Of a stretch of DNA of 64,000 nt, positions 51,118-60,501 are shown piece after piece. A program made the position numbers and the translations under genes. The DNA comes from Bordetella sp. LUAb4 (GTDB lineage: Bacteria > Pseudomonadota > Gammaproteobacteria > Burkholderiales > Burkholderiaceae_B), in contig NZ_JAHPZX010000007.1 in assembly GCF_021325795.1 (NCBI RefSeq), positions 62,001 to 126,000 of the forward strand, written 5' to 3'. Under the pieces are notes generated by a model. It was not told the DNA's origin, searched no databases, and saw only the letters and a program-made list of their open reading frames with translations. The stretch's first letter is position 1, and each line of letters begins with the position of its first letter.

Positions 51118-54100
51118 TCACAAGCTACGCAGCAGCACCGATACCGGATGCGGCAGTGCAGTGCCTTCCATCAACTTCACCTGACTGCGGCATGAATATC
51201 CCGTCGCCATCAACCTGCCGCTGGCACCGTGTTCTTCCACACTGCCGGCCCAGCTCTGCTGATAAATGGCTTCGGAAGTAGCCCGGTTGCGCGCTTCATG
51301 GCCGAAGGTGCCGGACATGCCGCAGCAGCCGCTGGGCAGCACCTTCATCGTCAGTCCCAAGGCTTCGAACACTTTGCGCCACTGCGCCATGGCATTCGGG
51401 ACGTTGGTTTTCTCCGTGCAATGCGGCAGCAGAAAGTAGGACGTCTCCCAGGAGTCCGAGGCAGCAGCCGTCCCAAATGCAGCCGAGGTAGACGCAGAAG
51501 ACGCAGAAGAAGCCGAAACCCGCGGCGGCATGGCTTCGAACTCACGCGCAAGCCATTCCTGCAGCAACCAGACCTGCGGACCGTCCTTCGTCTCGGGTAC
51601 TTCCTGATACTCACTGCGGTAAACCAGCGTCATCGCCGGATCTATACCCACCAGATCCGCCCCCGTAGCCGCCAAGTTCCGCAAGCGCGCTGAATTTCGC
51701 CGCGCGACGCGCCTGAAGCGTCCAAGAAACCCATGCACGTGCAGCGGCTTGCCGTTGGGGTGATAGGGCGCCAGCAAGGGCTGAAAACCTAGCTTGCGCA
51801 GCAGCTGGAACGTGTCCATCACCAGGCCCGCCTCGAAGTGCGTCGTGAACGCATCCTGCACGATGATGACCGGTTTCTCTCCCCGTTGCCGCGCTGCCTT
51901 CACCGTTGCGGCAGAGGCCATGGCATAGCCGGCGGCGAGCAAGTCGCTATCCACGCTGATCGTACTCAAGGAAGGAATGGCCAGCAGATTGAGCCGCCGC
52001 AGTGCCCACTGGACCAGCTCCATGTTCAACATGCCATTGCTCAAACGAGGTACTTTCGCCATCCAGGGCAGCATAGGTTCCAGCGCGCACAGCAACCAAT
52101 CCTTGGCCGGCCGCAGATACCGCGAGTAATACAGCTCCAGGAAGCGTGCGCGGAAGGCCGGCACATCCACCTTGATCGGACATTGCCCCGCGCAGGACTT
52201 ACACGCGAGACAGGTGTCCATCGCATCTTTCACCTCATGGGAAAAGTCATATTCTCCCCGCGCCTTGCCACGCTGGTTACGCCACCGCTGAGGCAAGGTC
52301 TTCAACGAGGAAAAGAACGCCGATGATTCAACCCGTCCAGGCGCATCCAGCACCGCTGCCTGCCCGGACACAGTCACCAGCCGCAACCACTCCCGCAGCA
52401 ATCCCGCTCGTCCCTTGGGCGAATAGCGCCGATCCCGCGTCGCCTTCCACGAAGGACACATGGCGTCGTCCTGATCGAAGTTGAAACAGGCCCCATTGCC
52501 ATTGCAATGCAGCGAGTCTTCGAACTGACGCCGCACGGCGATCGGAATGACACGGTCAAGCTGGCCGCGCGTTGGCACCTCATCGATGCGCAGCAGGGAT
52601 GCCCCGGCCACCGTGGCAATCTTGCCGGGATTCAATTGCTGACGCGGATCGAATGCTGCCTTGATTTCCTGCAAGCGGGGATACAGCGGTCCGAAGAACC
52701 GCGGGGAATACTCCGACCGCATGCCCTTGCCATGTTCGCCCCACAACACGCCGCCGTATTTCTGCGTCAAGGCGGCGACACCATCCGTAACCACGCGAAT
52801 CAGCGGCTCCTGCATGGGGTCTTTCATATCGATGGCGGGCCGCACATGCAGTACGCCGGCATCGGCGTGACCGAACATCCCATATACCAGCCCATGGCTA
52901 TCGAGCAGTTGGCGGAACTCGGCAATATAGTCAGCCAGCTGCTCGGGCGGCACTGCCGTGTCTTCGACGAACGGAATCGGCCGCTTATCTCCCTTCATCC
53001 GCCCAAGCAGCCCCACCGAGCGCTTGCGCATGGACCAGACATCCTCGACGGCGGCATGCCCCTCGACAATGGCATGACTGAGCACGCCGCGCGCACCGCC
53101 ATTGTCGTCATGACCGCCACCGCCACCTTCACCGCCACCGCCACCTCCATCGAAAGTCGCGATCGCCCGTTGCAAGGCCGCTCGCAATTCATCGGGATCA
53201 TCGCTGGTGAATTCGACGAGATTCACGCCGTCGAACTTCTCTGTCTCCGGAGGGAAGTAGCGCGAAATCGTCGGCCACGCATTGTCGTCACGCGCCAGAC
53301 GGATCACCATCGGATCGATGGCCTCGATCGACGCGGCATCCAGGGCCAGCAAGCGCGGGGAATCCCGCAAGGCCGCATCGAACGACGAATAGCTGACGAC
53401 GATAAGCGCCGCGTGCTTGGGGATCGGCAAGAGATTGACCTTGGCCTCGACCAGAAATCCCAACGTGCCTTCGGACCCACATAGGATATTGTTCAGGTTG
53501 AAGCGCCCCTCGTCGTCCCGAATGTGGGCAAGGTCATACCCCGTCAAGCAGCGGTTCAAGGGTGGGAAATGGGATTCGATCAATTCAGCGTCGCTGCAAT
53601 GGATCCCATCGATACAGCGATGCACCGCACCCGCCAGATCATCACGCGCGCTGATAGCCGCGAACTCGGCGTCAGTCAAAACCCGCGAATGCCAAGTCTC
53701 GCCATCCAGCAACACGGTCGTCAGTTCGAGCACGTGATCCCGCGTCTTGCCATATTGACAGGACCCCTGGCCACTGGCATCGGTACTGACCATCCCGCCG
53801 ATGGTCGCCCGATTGGACGTCGACAGTTCCGGTGCGAAGAACAGGCCGTGCGCGCGCACGGCTGCCTCCAACTGGTCCTTCACCACACCCGCTTGCACGC
53901 GCGCCCAACGCTCCTCGACGTTGATCTCCAGGATGCGGTTCATGTGGCGGGATATGTCCACCACCATGCCGTCACCCAGCGACTGCCCGTTGGTTCCCGT
54001 GCCGCCGCCGCGCGGATACGCCTTTATACCGGCGAAGCGTGCATCTCCCAGCAAGCGCGCGACGCGCGTCACATCCACGGTCGTGCGGGGAAATACCGTC

Positions 54101-54279
54101 AGCTGCGGCAACACCTGGTAGATCGAGTTATCGGTCGCCAGGACCGTTCGGGTGGCGTAGTTGTCCTCGATATCTCCCTCGAAACCATGCAGTCGCAGCG
54201 CTGCGGCGAACGACGCATAAAGGTCATTCGTGAGGGGAACGCGATCGAGACGGGGAATCATGCGGGGCAGGGCAGACAT
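51118..54279 (-). CDS. ydiJ: YdiJ-type FAD/Fe-S dehydrogenase (D-2-hydroxyacid)
   Basis: 1053-residue oxidoreductase combining three parts. Residues about 50-300 are a vanillyl-alcohol-oxidase-type FAD domain (GIKAYPRGGGTGTNGQSLGD binds FAD pyrophosphate). A C-terminal FAD-oxidase domain ends near residue 560 (GEHGKGMRSEYSPRFF). Residues about 670-690 hold a ferredoxin-like CLACKSCAGQCPIKVDV motif, and the end has the CCG-type cysteine region (LPHCTEKTNV, then PSGCCGMSGTFGHEARNR). Family members oxidise D-2-hydroxyglutarate or D-lactate and pass electrons on. An unusual Gly/Glu-rich insert (about residues 376-394) breaks the FAD domain. It is divergent from a LysR regulator, its likely controller. 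Confidence 0.88.
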   Translation of the reverse strand: MSALPRMIPRLDRVPLTNDLYASFAAALRLHGFEGDIEDNYATRTVLATDNSIYQVLPQLTVFPRTTVDVTRVARLLGDARFAGIKAYPRGGGTGTNGQSLGDGMVVDISRHMNRILEINVEERWARVQAGVVKDQLEAAVRAHGLFFAPELSTSNRATIGGMVSTDASGQGSCQYGKTRDHVLELTTVLLDGETWHSRVLTDAEFAAISARDDLAGAVHRCIDGIHCSDAELIESHFPPLNRCLTGYDLAHIRDDEGRFNLNNILCGSEGTLGFLVEAKVNLLPIPKHAALIVVSYSSFDAALRDSPRLLALDAASIEAIDPMVIRLARDDNAWPTISRYFPPETEKFDGVNLVEFTSDDPDELRAALQRAIATFDGGGGGGEGGGGGHDDNGGARGVLSHAIVEGHAAVEDVWSMRKRSVGLLGRMKGDKRPIPFVEDTAVPPEQLADYIAEFRQLLDSHGLVYGMFGHADAGVLHVRPAIDMKDPMQEPLIRVVTDGVAALTQKYGGVLWGEHGKGMRSEYSPRFFGPLYPRLQEIKAAFDPRQQLNPGKIATVAGASLLRIDEVPTRGQLDRVIPIAVRRQFEDSLHCNGNGACFNFDQDDAMCPSWKATRDRRYSPKGRAGLLREWLRLVTVSGQAAVLDAPGRVESSAFFSSLKTLPQRWRNQRGKARGEYDFSHEVKDAMDTCLACKSCAGQCPIKVDVPAFRARFLELYYSRYLRPAKDWLLCALEPMLPWMAKVPRLSNGMLNMELVQWALRRLNLLAIPSLSTISVDSDLLAAGYAMASAATVKAARQRGEKPVIIVQDAFTTHFEAGLVMDTFQLLRKLGFQPLLAPYHPNGKPLHVHGFLGRFRRVARRNSARLRNLAATGADLVGIDPAMTLVYRSEYQEVPETKDGPQVWLLQEWLAREFEAMPPRVSASSASSASTSAAFGTAAASDSWETSYFLLPHCTEKTNVPNAMAQWRKVFEALGLTMKVLPSGCCGMSGTFGHEARNRATSEAIYQQSWAGSVEEHGASGRLMATGYSCRSQVKLMEGTALPHPVSVLLRSL

Positions 54280-54303
54280 GGCTTTGAGAAAGGAAGAAAT
54301 TCG

Positions 54304-54341
54304 TTTTATGAAGTCTATTTGTCCTGGCTTCGTATATAAAA
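54304..54341. promoter_or_regulatory. Imperfect inverted repeat between ydiJ and lysR genes
   Basis: TTTTATGAAG (54304-54313) is roughly mirrored by CTTCGTATATAAAA (54328-54341). It lies in the AT-rich 96-base space between divergent ydiJ and lysR genes, where a LysR regulator normally binds and where both promoters must be. The symmetry is imperfect. Confidence 0.35.
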
Positions 54342-54375
54342 TGTATTTTTCTCCGCTAAAGCATGAGTTTTTTGA

Positions 54376-55275
54376 ATGAATCCCCGTACGCTGACGCCGT
54401 CCATGTCCTTGCTGCTGGCTTTTGAGTCTTCAGCCCGGCATTTGAGCTACACCAAGGCGGCGGCCGAACTCTCCTTGACCCAGAGTGCGGTCAGCCGCCA
54501 GGTACAGGCGCTGGAAGATCTGCTGCGCATTCAGTTGTTCGAGCGCAAGGGGCGTTCCATCGTGCTGACCGACGCTGGCCGCATCTATATGCGCGAAGTA
54601 GGCATGGCCATCGGCCGTATCCGTAATGCGACGCTGCAGGTGACGGCCATGCAGTCGGGGGGCGGCAGCCTCAACCTGGCGCTATTGCCGACCTTCGGCG
54701 CCAAGTGGCTGATGCCCCGGCTGCATGACTTTTATTCCGCGAATCCCAATGTTCTCGTTCATCTGCATTCGCGTATCGGCGATTTCGATCTGGAAGCGGC
54801 GGGGATGGATGCCGTGATCCGCGCGGAAGAAGGGCCGCTGCCGGGGCTGATCTCGCATCGCCTTTTGGAAGAACAGCTCGTGCTGGTGGCCAGTCCGGCT
54901 TTGTTGGACAAGCATCCCATCACCGGCCCCGACGATCTGCGCGATGTGTTGCTGCTGCGGGTCGCCAGCCGCGCCAATGTCTGGTCTGAATGGTTCGATG
55001 CGCAAGGGGGAACGCCGCGGCAACTCGTTTTCGGGCCAACGTTCGAGGTGACCTCCCATCTGATTCAAGCGGTGGTCACGGGCATAGGCGTGGGATTGGT
55101 GCCGGACTTCCTGGTGGAAGATGAACTGGAATCCGGCAAGCTCATGGCGCCTGTCAGCTTCCGCTATCCCAGCGGCAAGCATTACCAATTCGCCTACCCG
55201 GCACACAAGGCAGCGTATGCGCCGCTGGCAGCATTCAGGAACTGGTTGCTGAATGCGCCCGCATCAACGTCCTGA
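54376..55275 (+). CDS. LysR family regulator (GcvA-like)
   Basis: 299-residue LysR-type regulator. The N-terminal winged helix-turn-helix has LLLAFESSARHLSYTKAAAE and SLTQSAVSRQVQALEDLL, the pattern of the GcvA/AmpR branch; the effector domain has PTFGAKWLMPRLHDFYSANP typical of that branch. It is divergent from ydiJ with 96 bases between and probably controls it in response to a hydroxyacid or a related metabolite. Confidence 0.9.
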   Translation: MNPRTLTPSMSLLLAFESSARHLSYTKAAAELSLTQSAVSRQVQALEDLLRIQLFERKGRSIVLTDAGRIYMREVGMAIGRIRNATLQVTAMQSGGGSLNLALLPTFGAKWLMPRLHDFYSANPNVLVHLHSRIGDFDLEAAGMDAVIRAEEGPLPGLISHRLLEEQLVLVASPALLDKHPITGPDDLRDVLLLRVASRANVWSEWFDAQGGTPRQLVFGPTFEVTSHLIQAVVTGIGVGLVPDFLVEDELESGKLMAPVSFRYPSGKHYQFAYPAHKAAYAPLAAFRNWLLNAPASTS

Positions 55276-55313
55276 CGCGGCGGCATCGCTCATCGGATCC
55301 GGCGCGTATCGGT

Positions 55314-56570
55314 TCAGGCTTGCTTGTGGGATGCGGACATCTCCTGGCGCCGGCCCGAGACTTCGGTGCCGACGACGGTCAGGGCGGGGCCCAGCATGAG
55401 TATGACCAGGCAGGTGGCGATGCTCGCGCCGAAGGCGGCGGCCGCCAGCGCTACGGCGATGAAGGCAAGATTGCCAGCCAGTAATGCACCGCGCGGAACT
55501 GGCGAGCGCGGTACCAGATAAGTGTGCAAGGCATAGACAAGAATCAGGAACAGGCCTACGGGTATGGCACTGCAAAGCACCGTCGCCAACGCGCCGATAT
55601 GCGATTCATGCTCGATGGCATATGCCGCCACATGCAGGCCCGCGCCGGTGGCGACGATGGCGGCGACGATGAAAATCTGGCCGTAGCCCCAGACGAATGA
55701 CCGATTGCGATGGGCATACAGGACCTCGGCCGAGGGCAGCAGGTAGTAGATCCACCACATGCCGAAGGTCAGGCCGATGCCGGCCAGGCAGACCAGGGCG
55801 GCATCCAGGCTCCAGCCTTGGACTTCGACGACGGCCGCCAGCCCGGCGATGGTGCCGACCACGCCTTCGCCCAGGGCGATCAGCGCGAACAGGCTGTAGC
55901 GTTCGGCGATATGGTGGGCATGCCAGGGCGTGCCGTCGCCGATGCGTTCCGCGATGACCGGGCCGGCCAATTCGATGACGGCAAGCACGGCCGCGAACAG
56001 CAGGGTGACGACGACCGAGGTGTCGATGAGAATCTGGATGACCCAGCCCACCTGCGCGATGGAGATGGCGGTGGCATAGGTCAGGCAGGCGCGCCGGCGC
56101 GATGGGTCCTGGCGGGCGGCGCGCAGCCATTGCATGACCATGGCGACCCGCATGATGACGTAGCCGAGCACGATGATGGTGTCGTCCAGGTGCGCGCCTT
56201 TGTCGACGGAATCGAACAGGCGCGGCAGGCCGGTCGCCAGGACCAGTACGCCCACCATCTGCACCATGGTCACCAGGCGGAAGATCCAGTCGTCGGTGTC
56301 ATAGGCGGACGAGAACCACGAGAAATTGATCCACGCCCAGCAGATGGCGAAACTGGCGAAGCCGAAACCGATCAGCGCGGTGCCAGTGTGTCCTTGGGCG
56401 AGCGCATGCGCCAATTGAGCGGCGGCCAGGCCGAAGCAGGTGGCGAAGGTCAGGTCGAACAGGCCTTCCAGCGGGGTGGCGGTGCGGTGCCTTTCCTGCG
56501 GATCATGGCCGGCCATGCGGCGCAGGCGGTGAGGCTGGGCGGCGGCCGGGGCGGAGGCGTCGGTGTCCAT
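55314..56570 (-). CDS. ltrA: Low temperature requirement protein A (LtrA)
   Basis: Polytopic membrane protein of 418 residues of the LtrA family. It starts with PLEGLFDLTFATCFGLAAAQ, the conserved beginning of the family, then WINFSWFSSAYDTDDWIFRL, also diagnostic, and about ten hydrophobic helices with ALIALGEGVVGT in the second half. LtrA was named from a Listeria cold-sensitive mutant; its biochemical activity is unknown. It is a single gene. Confidence 0.92.
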   Translation of the reverse strand: MDTDASAPAAAQPHRLRRMAGHDPQERHRTATPLEGLFDLTFATCFGLAAAQLAHALAQGHTGTALIGFGFASFAICWAWINFSWFSSAYDTDDWIFRLVTMVQMVGVLVLATGLPRLFDSVDKGAHLDDTIIVLGYVIMRVAMVMQWLRAARQDPSRRRACLTYATAISIAQVGWVIQILIDTSVVVTLLFAAVLAVIELAGPVIAERIGDGTPWHAHHIAERYSLFALIALGEGVVGTIAGLAAVVEVQGWSLDAALVCLAGIGLTFGMWWIYYLLPSAEVLYAHRNRSFVWGYGQIFIVAAIVATGAGLHVAAYAIEHESHIGALATVLCSAIPVGLFLILVYALHTYLVPRSPVPRGALLAGNLAFIAVALAAAAFGASIATCLVILMLGPALTVVGTEVSGRRQEMSASHKQA

Positions 56571-56649
56571 GTTCTTTCTGGCGGAGGGGGGCCGGCCATT
56601 GTACGGACCGCCGTGTGCGCTTGTCAGGTGGTCAGGTAGCCCGGGAGTC

Positions 56650-56731
56650 GGGCTATTCGGGCTAGCGGAGCTATCGGCTCATCCGGCCTATCGGGCTCTC
56701 CAGGCTATCGGGGCTCTCCAGGCTATCGGGC
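56650..56731. repeat. Degenerate CTATCGGG-type short repeats
   Basis: Several near-copies of GGCTATCGGG separated by 10-18 bases; two adjacent units (56688-56704 and 56705-56722) share CTATCGGG and CTCTCCAGG. They lie between ltrA and the TauE gene. Origin unknown; slippage is likely. Confidence 0.6.
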
Positions 56732-56740
56732 AGTCAGAGG

Positions 56741-57676
56741 TCAACCTACGGCGCGCCACACCAATACACCGGCCACCACGACGCAGACCGACGCGAAGAC
56801 CCGCTGCAAGGCCGCCTGTGGCACGCGCGACGCGAAGGTCCGGCCCAGCGCCATGCCTGCGATGGCGGCGCCGACGAAGGCCCATTCGGTAGCCGTAAGC
56901 GCCAGTCCGTGTGCTGCCGCCGATGTCACGGTAACCGCCGAGACCAGCGCGATGACCATCAGGGATGTGGAGACGATGCTGTGTATGCGCGCATCGCTGA
57001 AGCGCGTGAGGGCGGGGACGATGATGAAGCCGCCCCCCACGCCAAGCAGTCCCGTGCACACGCCGGACACCGCGCCGATGGAACCCAGGGTCACCGCGGC
57101 ACGGCGTGTCCAGATGAAGCGGCCGGTGGTTGGTGACAGACGGCAGGGCTTGTCATGGGAATCAGGCTGGGGATCGTTGGGTGGTGGCGATCCCCCTGGA
57201 ACTTCGGACGAGGCGCCGAGCGAAGGTTTGATCGGTGACATCGACGACATCGACGGCGTCGGTCGCGTCGATTGGATCGGTTGAGCGGGCCGTATCGGCT
57301 GTATCGGTTGTGGCGTCGACCGCCTCATCGTCTGCCGTGCCATGCGAGCGGCCACGATCAGCATCACCGCCGCGAAGCCCAAGCTAAGTGAAGCCGCGGG
57401 CAACTGCCGCGCAAGCAATAGCCCAAAAGGCGCGGTCAGCCCGCCCGCAATGGCCATCAAGATTGCGGCCTTGTAGCGCACCAGCCCGTTCCGCAGCCCC
57501 TGCATGGCGCCCAGCGCTGCGGCTGATCCCACGGCGATCAATGCCACCGGCGCGGCCTCGGCCAGGCCCAGGTGCAGACCGAACATCAAGGCAGGGACGG
57601 CGAGTATGCCGCCACCGGCGCCCGTCAGCCCGAGTAGCGCGCCGATTGCCAAACCGAGGAGTGTCGCAGTGACCAC
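56741..57676 (-). CDS. Sulfite exporter TauE/SafE family permease
   Basis: 311-residue inner-membrane protein. Two homologous halves each begin with the family's glycine-rich helix: LLGLTGAGGGILAVPALMFG near the N-terminus and GLLGVGGGFIIVPALTRF near residue 215. The halves are joined by an unusually long hydrophilic linker of about 75 residues with repeated Pro-Ile-Gln and Ser-Met units. GTG start at 57676. Family members export sulfite, sulfoacetate or other organosulfur anions. Single gene; substrate unknown. Confidence 0.88.
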   Translation of the reverse strand: MVTATLLGLAIGALLGLTGAGGGILAVPALMFGLHLGLAEAAPVALIAVGSAAALGAMQGLRNGLVRYKAAILMAIAGGLTAPFGLLLARQLPAASLSLGFAAVMLIVAARMARQTMRRSTPQPIQPIRPAQPIQSTRPTPSMSSMSPIKPSLGASSEVPGGSPPPNDPQPDSHDKPCRLSPTTGRFIWTRRAAVTLGSIGAVSGVCTGLLGVGGGFIIVPALTRFSDARIHSIVSTSLMVIALVSAVTVTSAAAHGLALTATEWAFVGAAIAGMALGRTFASRVPQAALQRVFASVCVVVAGVLVWRAVG

Positions 57677-57841
57677 GCTAAATTACCTAATGAAATAAGC
57701 ATATGATTCTAATTCATTAAGTGATTTCTTGTGCAGTCGCACATCGAGGCATCTTAATGGCCGAGGGAGCGCCCTCGTTTAGGGGCGATCGCACGCCCAG
57801 CCCCCAGCCCCTAGCCCTACCCCTAGCCCTAGCCCACGGCT

Positions 57842-57989
57842 AGCCCTGGTCTCGACCCCGGCTCCAGCCTACCGCCCCAGCCCTGGTCTCGACCCCGGCT
57901 CCAGCCTACCGTCCGAGCCCCGGTCCCGAGCCCGGCTCCAGCCTACCGTCCTGGCCTCGGTCCCGACCCCGACTCCAGAACCTCGGCGC
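57842..57989. repeat. Four tandem 37-base GC-rich repeats
   Basis: Units start at 57842, 57879, 57916 and 57953. The consensus starts AGCCCTGGTCTCGACCCCGG and goes on CTCCAGCCTACCG; the last unit is most diverged. Before them, 57793-57841 has shorter AGCCCCTAGCCCT repeats. No protein is encoded. It lies between two genes on the minus strand, just after the stop of the Bug gene, where it might affect transcript ends. The rest of 57677-58014 holds nothing else I can assign. Confidence 0.9.
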
Positions 57990-58014
57990 CTGGCCTCCAA
58001 TCCTGCCATCCCCA

Positions 58015-59013
58015 CTACGACGGCGTGATCCCCGCCGCCTCCACGTACCCCTTCCAGCGCGCCTTATCCTGCTGTACGAAAGCATCGACCTCCTTGGGCG
58101 TGGACGGCGGATAGATCAAGAACCCTTGGTCCGCATACGTCTTCTGCACCTTGGGCTTGTCTATCGATTTCTGAAATTCCTGGTTCAGCAAGGTGATCAC
58201 GCTGTCCGGCGTCTTGCGCGGCGCGAATACCCCGTGCCAGGTGACGATCTCGTAATCGCTCTTGGTGACACTGGCGATGGTCGGTAGTTGGGGCGCCCAG
58301 GGCAGGGGTTCCTTGCTGGAAACCGCTAGCGCGACCAGCTTGCCGGACCGCACGAGCGGATCGACCGCCGACCAGGCATCGATATGGAAGCTGTTGCGGC
58401 CGGCGGCCAGGTCGGACATGGCCGTCATGTCCTTGTACGGCACGTGCAGGATCCCCGGCGCGCCGATGGCGCGGGCGAAGGTCGCGCCGGCGATATGGCT
58501 CGATGCGCCAATTCCATAAGAACTGAAACTGCGTTGCGTAGGATCCTTGCGCAGGTACGCGATGAAGTCCTGAATGTTGTTGATGCCCAGCGACGTCGGC
58601 GCCACCAGCACCAGCGGCAGCTTCGCGGTACGCGAAATCGCCGCGAAATCGCGGTCGGGATCAAAGGGCAGCGTCTTGTAGACGTAGGGGTTGATGCAGA
58701 AGGGTGTCGCCGTCGAATAAAGCAGCGTCAGCCCATCGGCCCGCGACACGGCGACCTGGCGGGTACCGATATTGCCGGCGGCCCCCGCCTTGTTTTCCAC
58801 GATGAAATTGCCATGCAGGCGCTCGGCGACGTCACTGACCAGCAGGCGGGCAAGAATGTCGGTGCTGCCGCCCGAGCCATAAGGCACGACGACGTTGACC
58901 GGACCGGAAGGATAGCCGCTGCCCTGGGCCAAGGCGTGGCGGGATGCAGGAAGCGCGGCGGCTCCCAACAGGCAGGACAGCAGTTTCAAGGCATTGCGAC
59001 GTGGATGGTTCAC
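58015..59013 (-). CDS. Bug-family tripartite tricarboxylate transporter receptor
   Basis: 332-residue periplasmic binding protein. Signal peptide with a twin-Arg start (NHPRRNALKLL) ending AL-A near residue 29. Mature part shows YPSGPVNVVVPYGSGGSTDI and NKAGAAGNIGTRQVAVSRAD, both diagnostic of Bug receptors. The GTG start at 59013 has AGGAGTG eight bases upstream. It is the last gene of the hyu operon (135-base gap) and may capture the operon's substrate, such as a hydantoin-like or oxoproline-like compound. Confidence 0.92.
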   Translation of the reverse strand: MNHPRRNALKLLSCLLGAAALPASRHALAQGSGYPSGPVNVVVPYGSGGSTDILARLLVSDVAERLHGNFIVENKAGAAGNIGTRQVAVSRADGLTLLYSTATPFCINPYVYKTLPFDPDRDFAAISRTAKLPLVLVAPTSLGINNIQDFIAYLRKDPTQRSFSSYGIGASSHIAGATFARAIGAPGILHVPYKDMTAMSDLAAGRNSFHIDAWSAVDPLVRSGKLVALAVSSKEPLPWAPQLPTIASVTKSDYEIVTWHGVFAPRKTPDSVITLLNQEFQKSIDKPKVQKTYADQGFLIYPPSTPKEVDAFVQQDKARWKGYVEAAGITPS

Positions 59014-59148
59014 GGATCACTCCTGATTATCTTGTTGCGTCCGATCCCTTATTCACGGCGCCGGCCTGCTGACCGCCGTCCGCATCGGACGTTTCCACAT
59101 TTCCGCATTTCCAAATGCGGGTTGTTGCGTCTACCTCGCGCCCGCGCT

Positions 59149-60486
59149 TCAGCGAGCCCTCCAATGGTCGTAGGCATCACGGGCCTGGTACCAACTGCCA
59201 ATGGCAAAGAGGAACCACGTGTTGCCGGAATAGAAAGGATGGCCGGGAATCTCCCCCATGTCGAAGGCGTTGATGGGCGCGCGCGATTGCGCGGCGATCT
59301 TGCGTCCCAGGCTGTGGCCCAGGTAGCTCATCATGGCCACGCCGCTGCCGTTGCAGCCCAGCGCGTAATGCAAGCCGTCGGCGCCGCCGATGTGCGGCAT
59401 CGAATCCAGTGTCATGGCAACCTTGCCACCCCAGCTGTGCGTGATGCGCGTCCCCGCCAATTGCGGAAAGCGCTTCAGCATGGCCCGGTACAGCAGCCGT
59501 GCCGTGGTCTCTTCACTGGTTGGCGTGAAACGGGCGCGCCCGCCAAACAGCAAGCGGCGGCCATCGGGCGACAGGCGGAAGTGGTTGACCACGCGGCGCG
59601 ACTCGGACACGGCGCGGTTGGTCGGCAGGATGTCTTGCGCCAGTCCCGCCGGCAACTCGTCGGTGGCGATCATGTACGTCATGATGGGCACGACCTTGCG
59701 ATCCAGGCCGACCATGCCCGGTCCCGTGTAGCCATTGGTGGCGATCACCACTTGGCGCGCCCGTACCGTTCCCCGCGTGCTGGTGACGTCGTAGACGCCG
59801 CCCGGCAGGCGGGTGATGCGTTGGACGGGCGTCTGCCCGTGAACCTTGGCGCCGGCCGCGCGCGCCGCGGCCAGCATGCCACCGTAAAGCTGTGCCGGGT
59901 GCAAGTGCCCGGCACGTTCGATCAGGGCGGCGCCGTGGTAGACGGACGAGCCGATCTCCGCGGCCAGTGCATCCCGGGGAATCATGCGCGCGTGCGAACT
60001 CGTGTTGGCGTTGAGCTGCGCCATACGGCCCTGCCAGGCTTCGTAGTGCCGTGGCAGCCACATGGTGGTCAGGCGGCCCGTGGGCTGCCAGCCGCACTGG
60101 ATGCCGTGCTTGTCGATCAGCCCCACGACATAGCTCATGGCCGCGTCGGCGTCGCGCAGGCGGGCGGACAGGCGTTCGTTGCGCTGGGCGTCGCTTTCGC
60201 CGACCGCCGCCAGGGCTTTCTTCTGGACGTTGACGCCCCCCGACACCTGGCCGCCGGAACGCGTGCTGGCGCCTATGCCGGGTCGCTCGGCTTCCAATAC
60301 GACAGCGTCGATACCCGCTTCGCGCAGCGTCAGCGCGCAGCCGATGCCGGTATAGCCGGCGCCGATAATGACGACGTCGGCGCTGGCGGGCAGCGCGTCA
60401 TCACCGGTTTCGGGCGGCGTGTAGGCTTCCCACCAATAGGGCAGTTTGCGAAAGTCCGTTGTAAAGATATCGGCGGACGAGGCCAT
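59149..60486 (-). CDS. FAD-dependent oxidoreductase (PuuB/OrdL-like, DAO family)
   Basis: 445-residue flavoenzyme. FAD motif VVIIGAGYTGIGCALTLREA near residue 37, followed by the DAO-family RPGIGASTRSGGQVSGGV, and the C-terminal CNGSGVAMMSYLGHSLGRKI. This is the pattern of gamma-glutamylputrescine oxidase PuuB and OrdL relatives, which oxidise secondary amines and release peroxide. AAGGAG precedes the ATG. It lies 15 bases after hyuB in the same operon, so it probably oxidises an N-substituted amino acid released by the hydantoinase-like step. Confidence 0.9.
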   Translation of the reverse strand: MASSADIFTTDFRKLPYWWEAYTPPETGDDALPASADVVIIGAGYTGIGCALTLREAGIDAVVLEAERPGIGASTRSGGQVSGGVNVQKKALAAVGESDAQRNERLSARLRDADAAMSYVVGLIDKHGIQCGWQPTGRLTTMWLPRHYEAWQGRMAQLNANTSSHARMIPRDALAAEIGSSVYHGAALIERAGHLHPAQLYGGMLAAARAAGAKVHGQTPVQRITRLPGGVYDVTSTRGTVRARQVVIATNGYTGPGMVGLDRKVVPIMTYMIATDELPAGLAQDILPTNRAVSESRRVVNHFRLSPDGRRLLFGGRARFTPTSEETTARLLYRAMLKRFPQLAGTRITHSWGGKVAMTLDSMPHIGGADGLHYALGCNGSGVAMMSYLGHSLGRKIAAQSRAPINAFDMGEIPGHPFYSGNTWFLFAIGSWYQARDAYDHWRAR

Positions 60487-60501
60487 GCCATCTCCTTGCT
60501 C

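Noticed and set aside
57842-57989. CRISPR array
   Set aside because: The 37-base units are directly adjacent with no unique spacers and no dyad structure; it is a simple tandem repeat.
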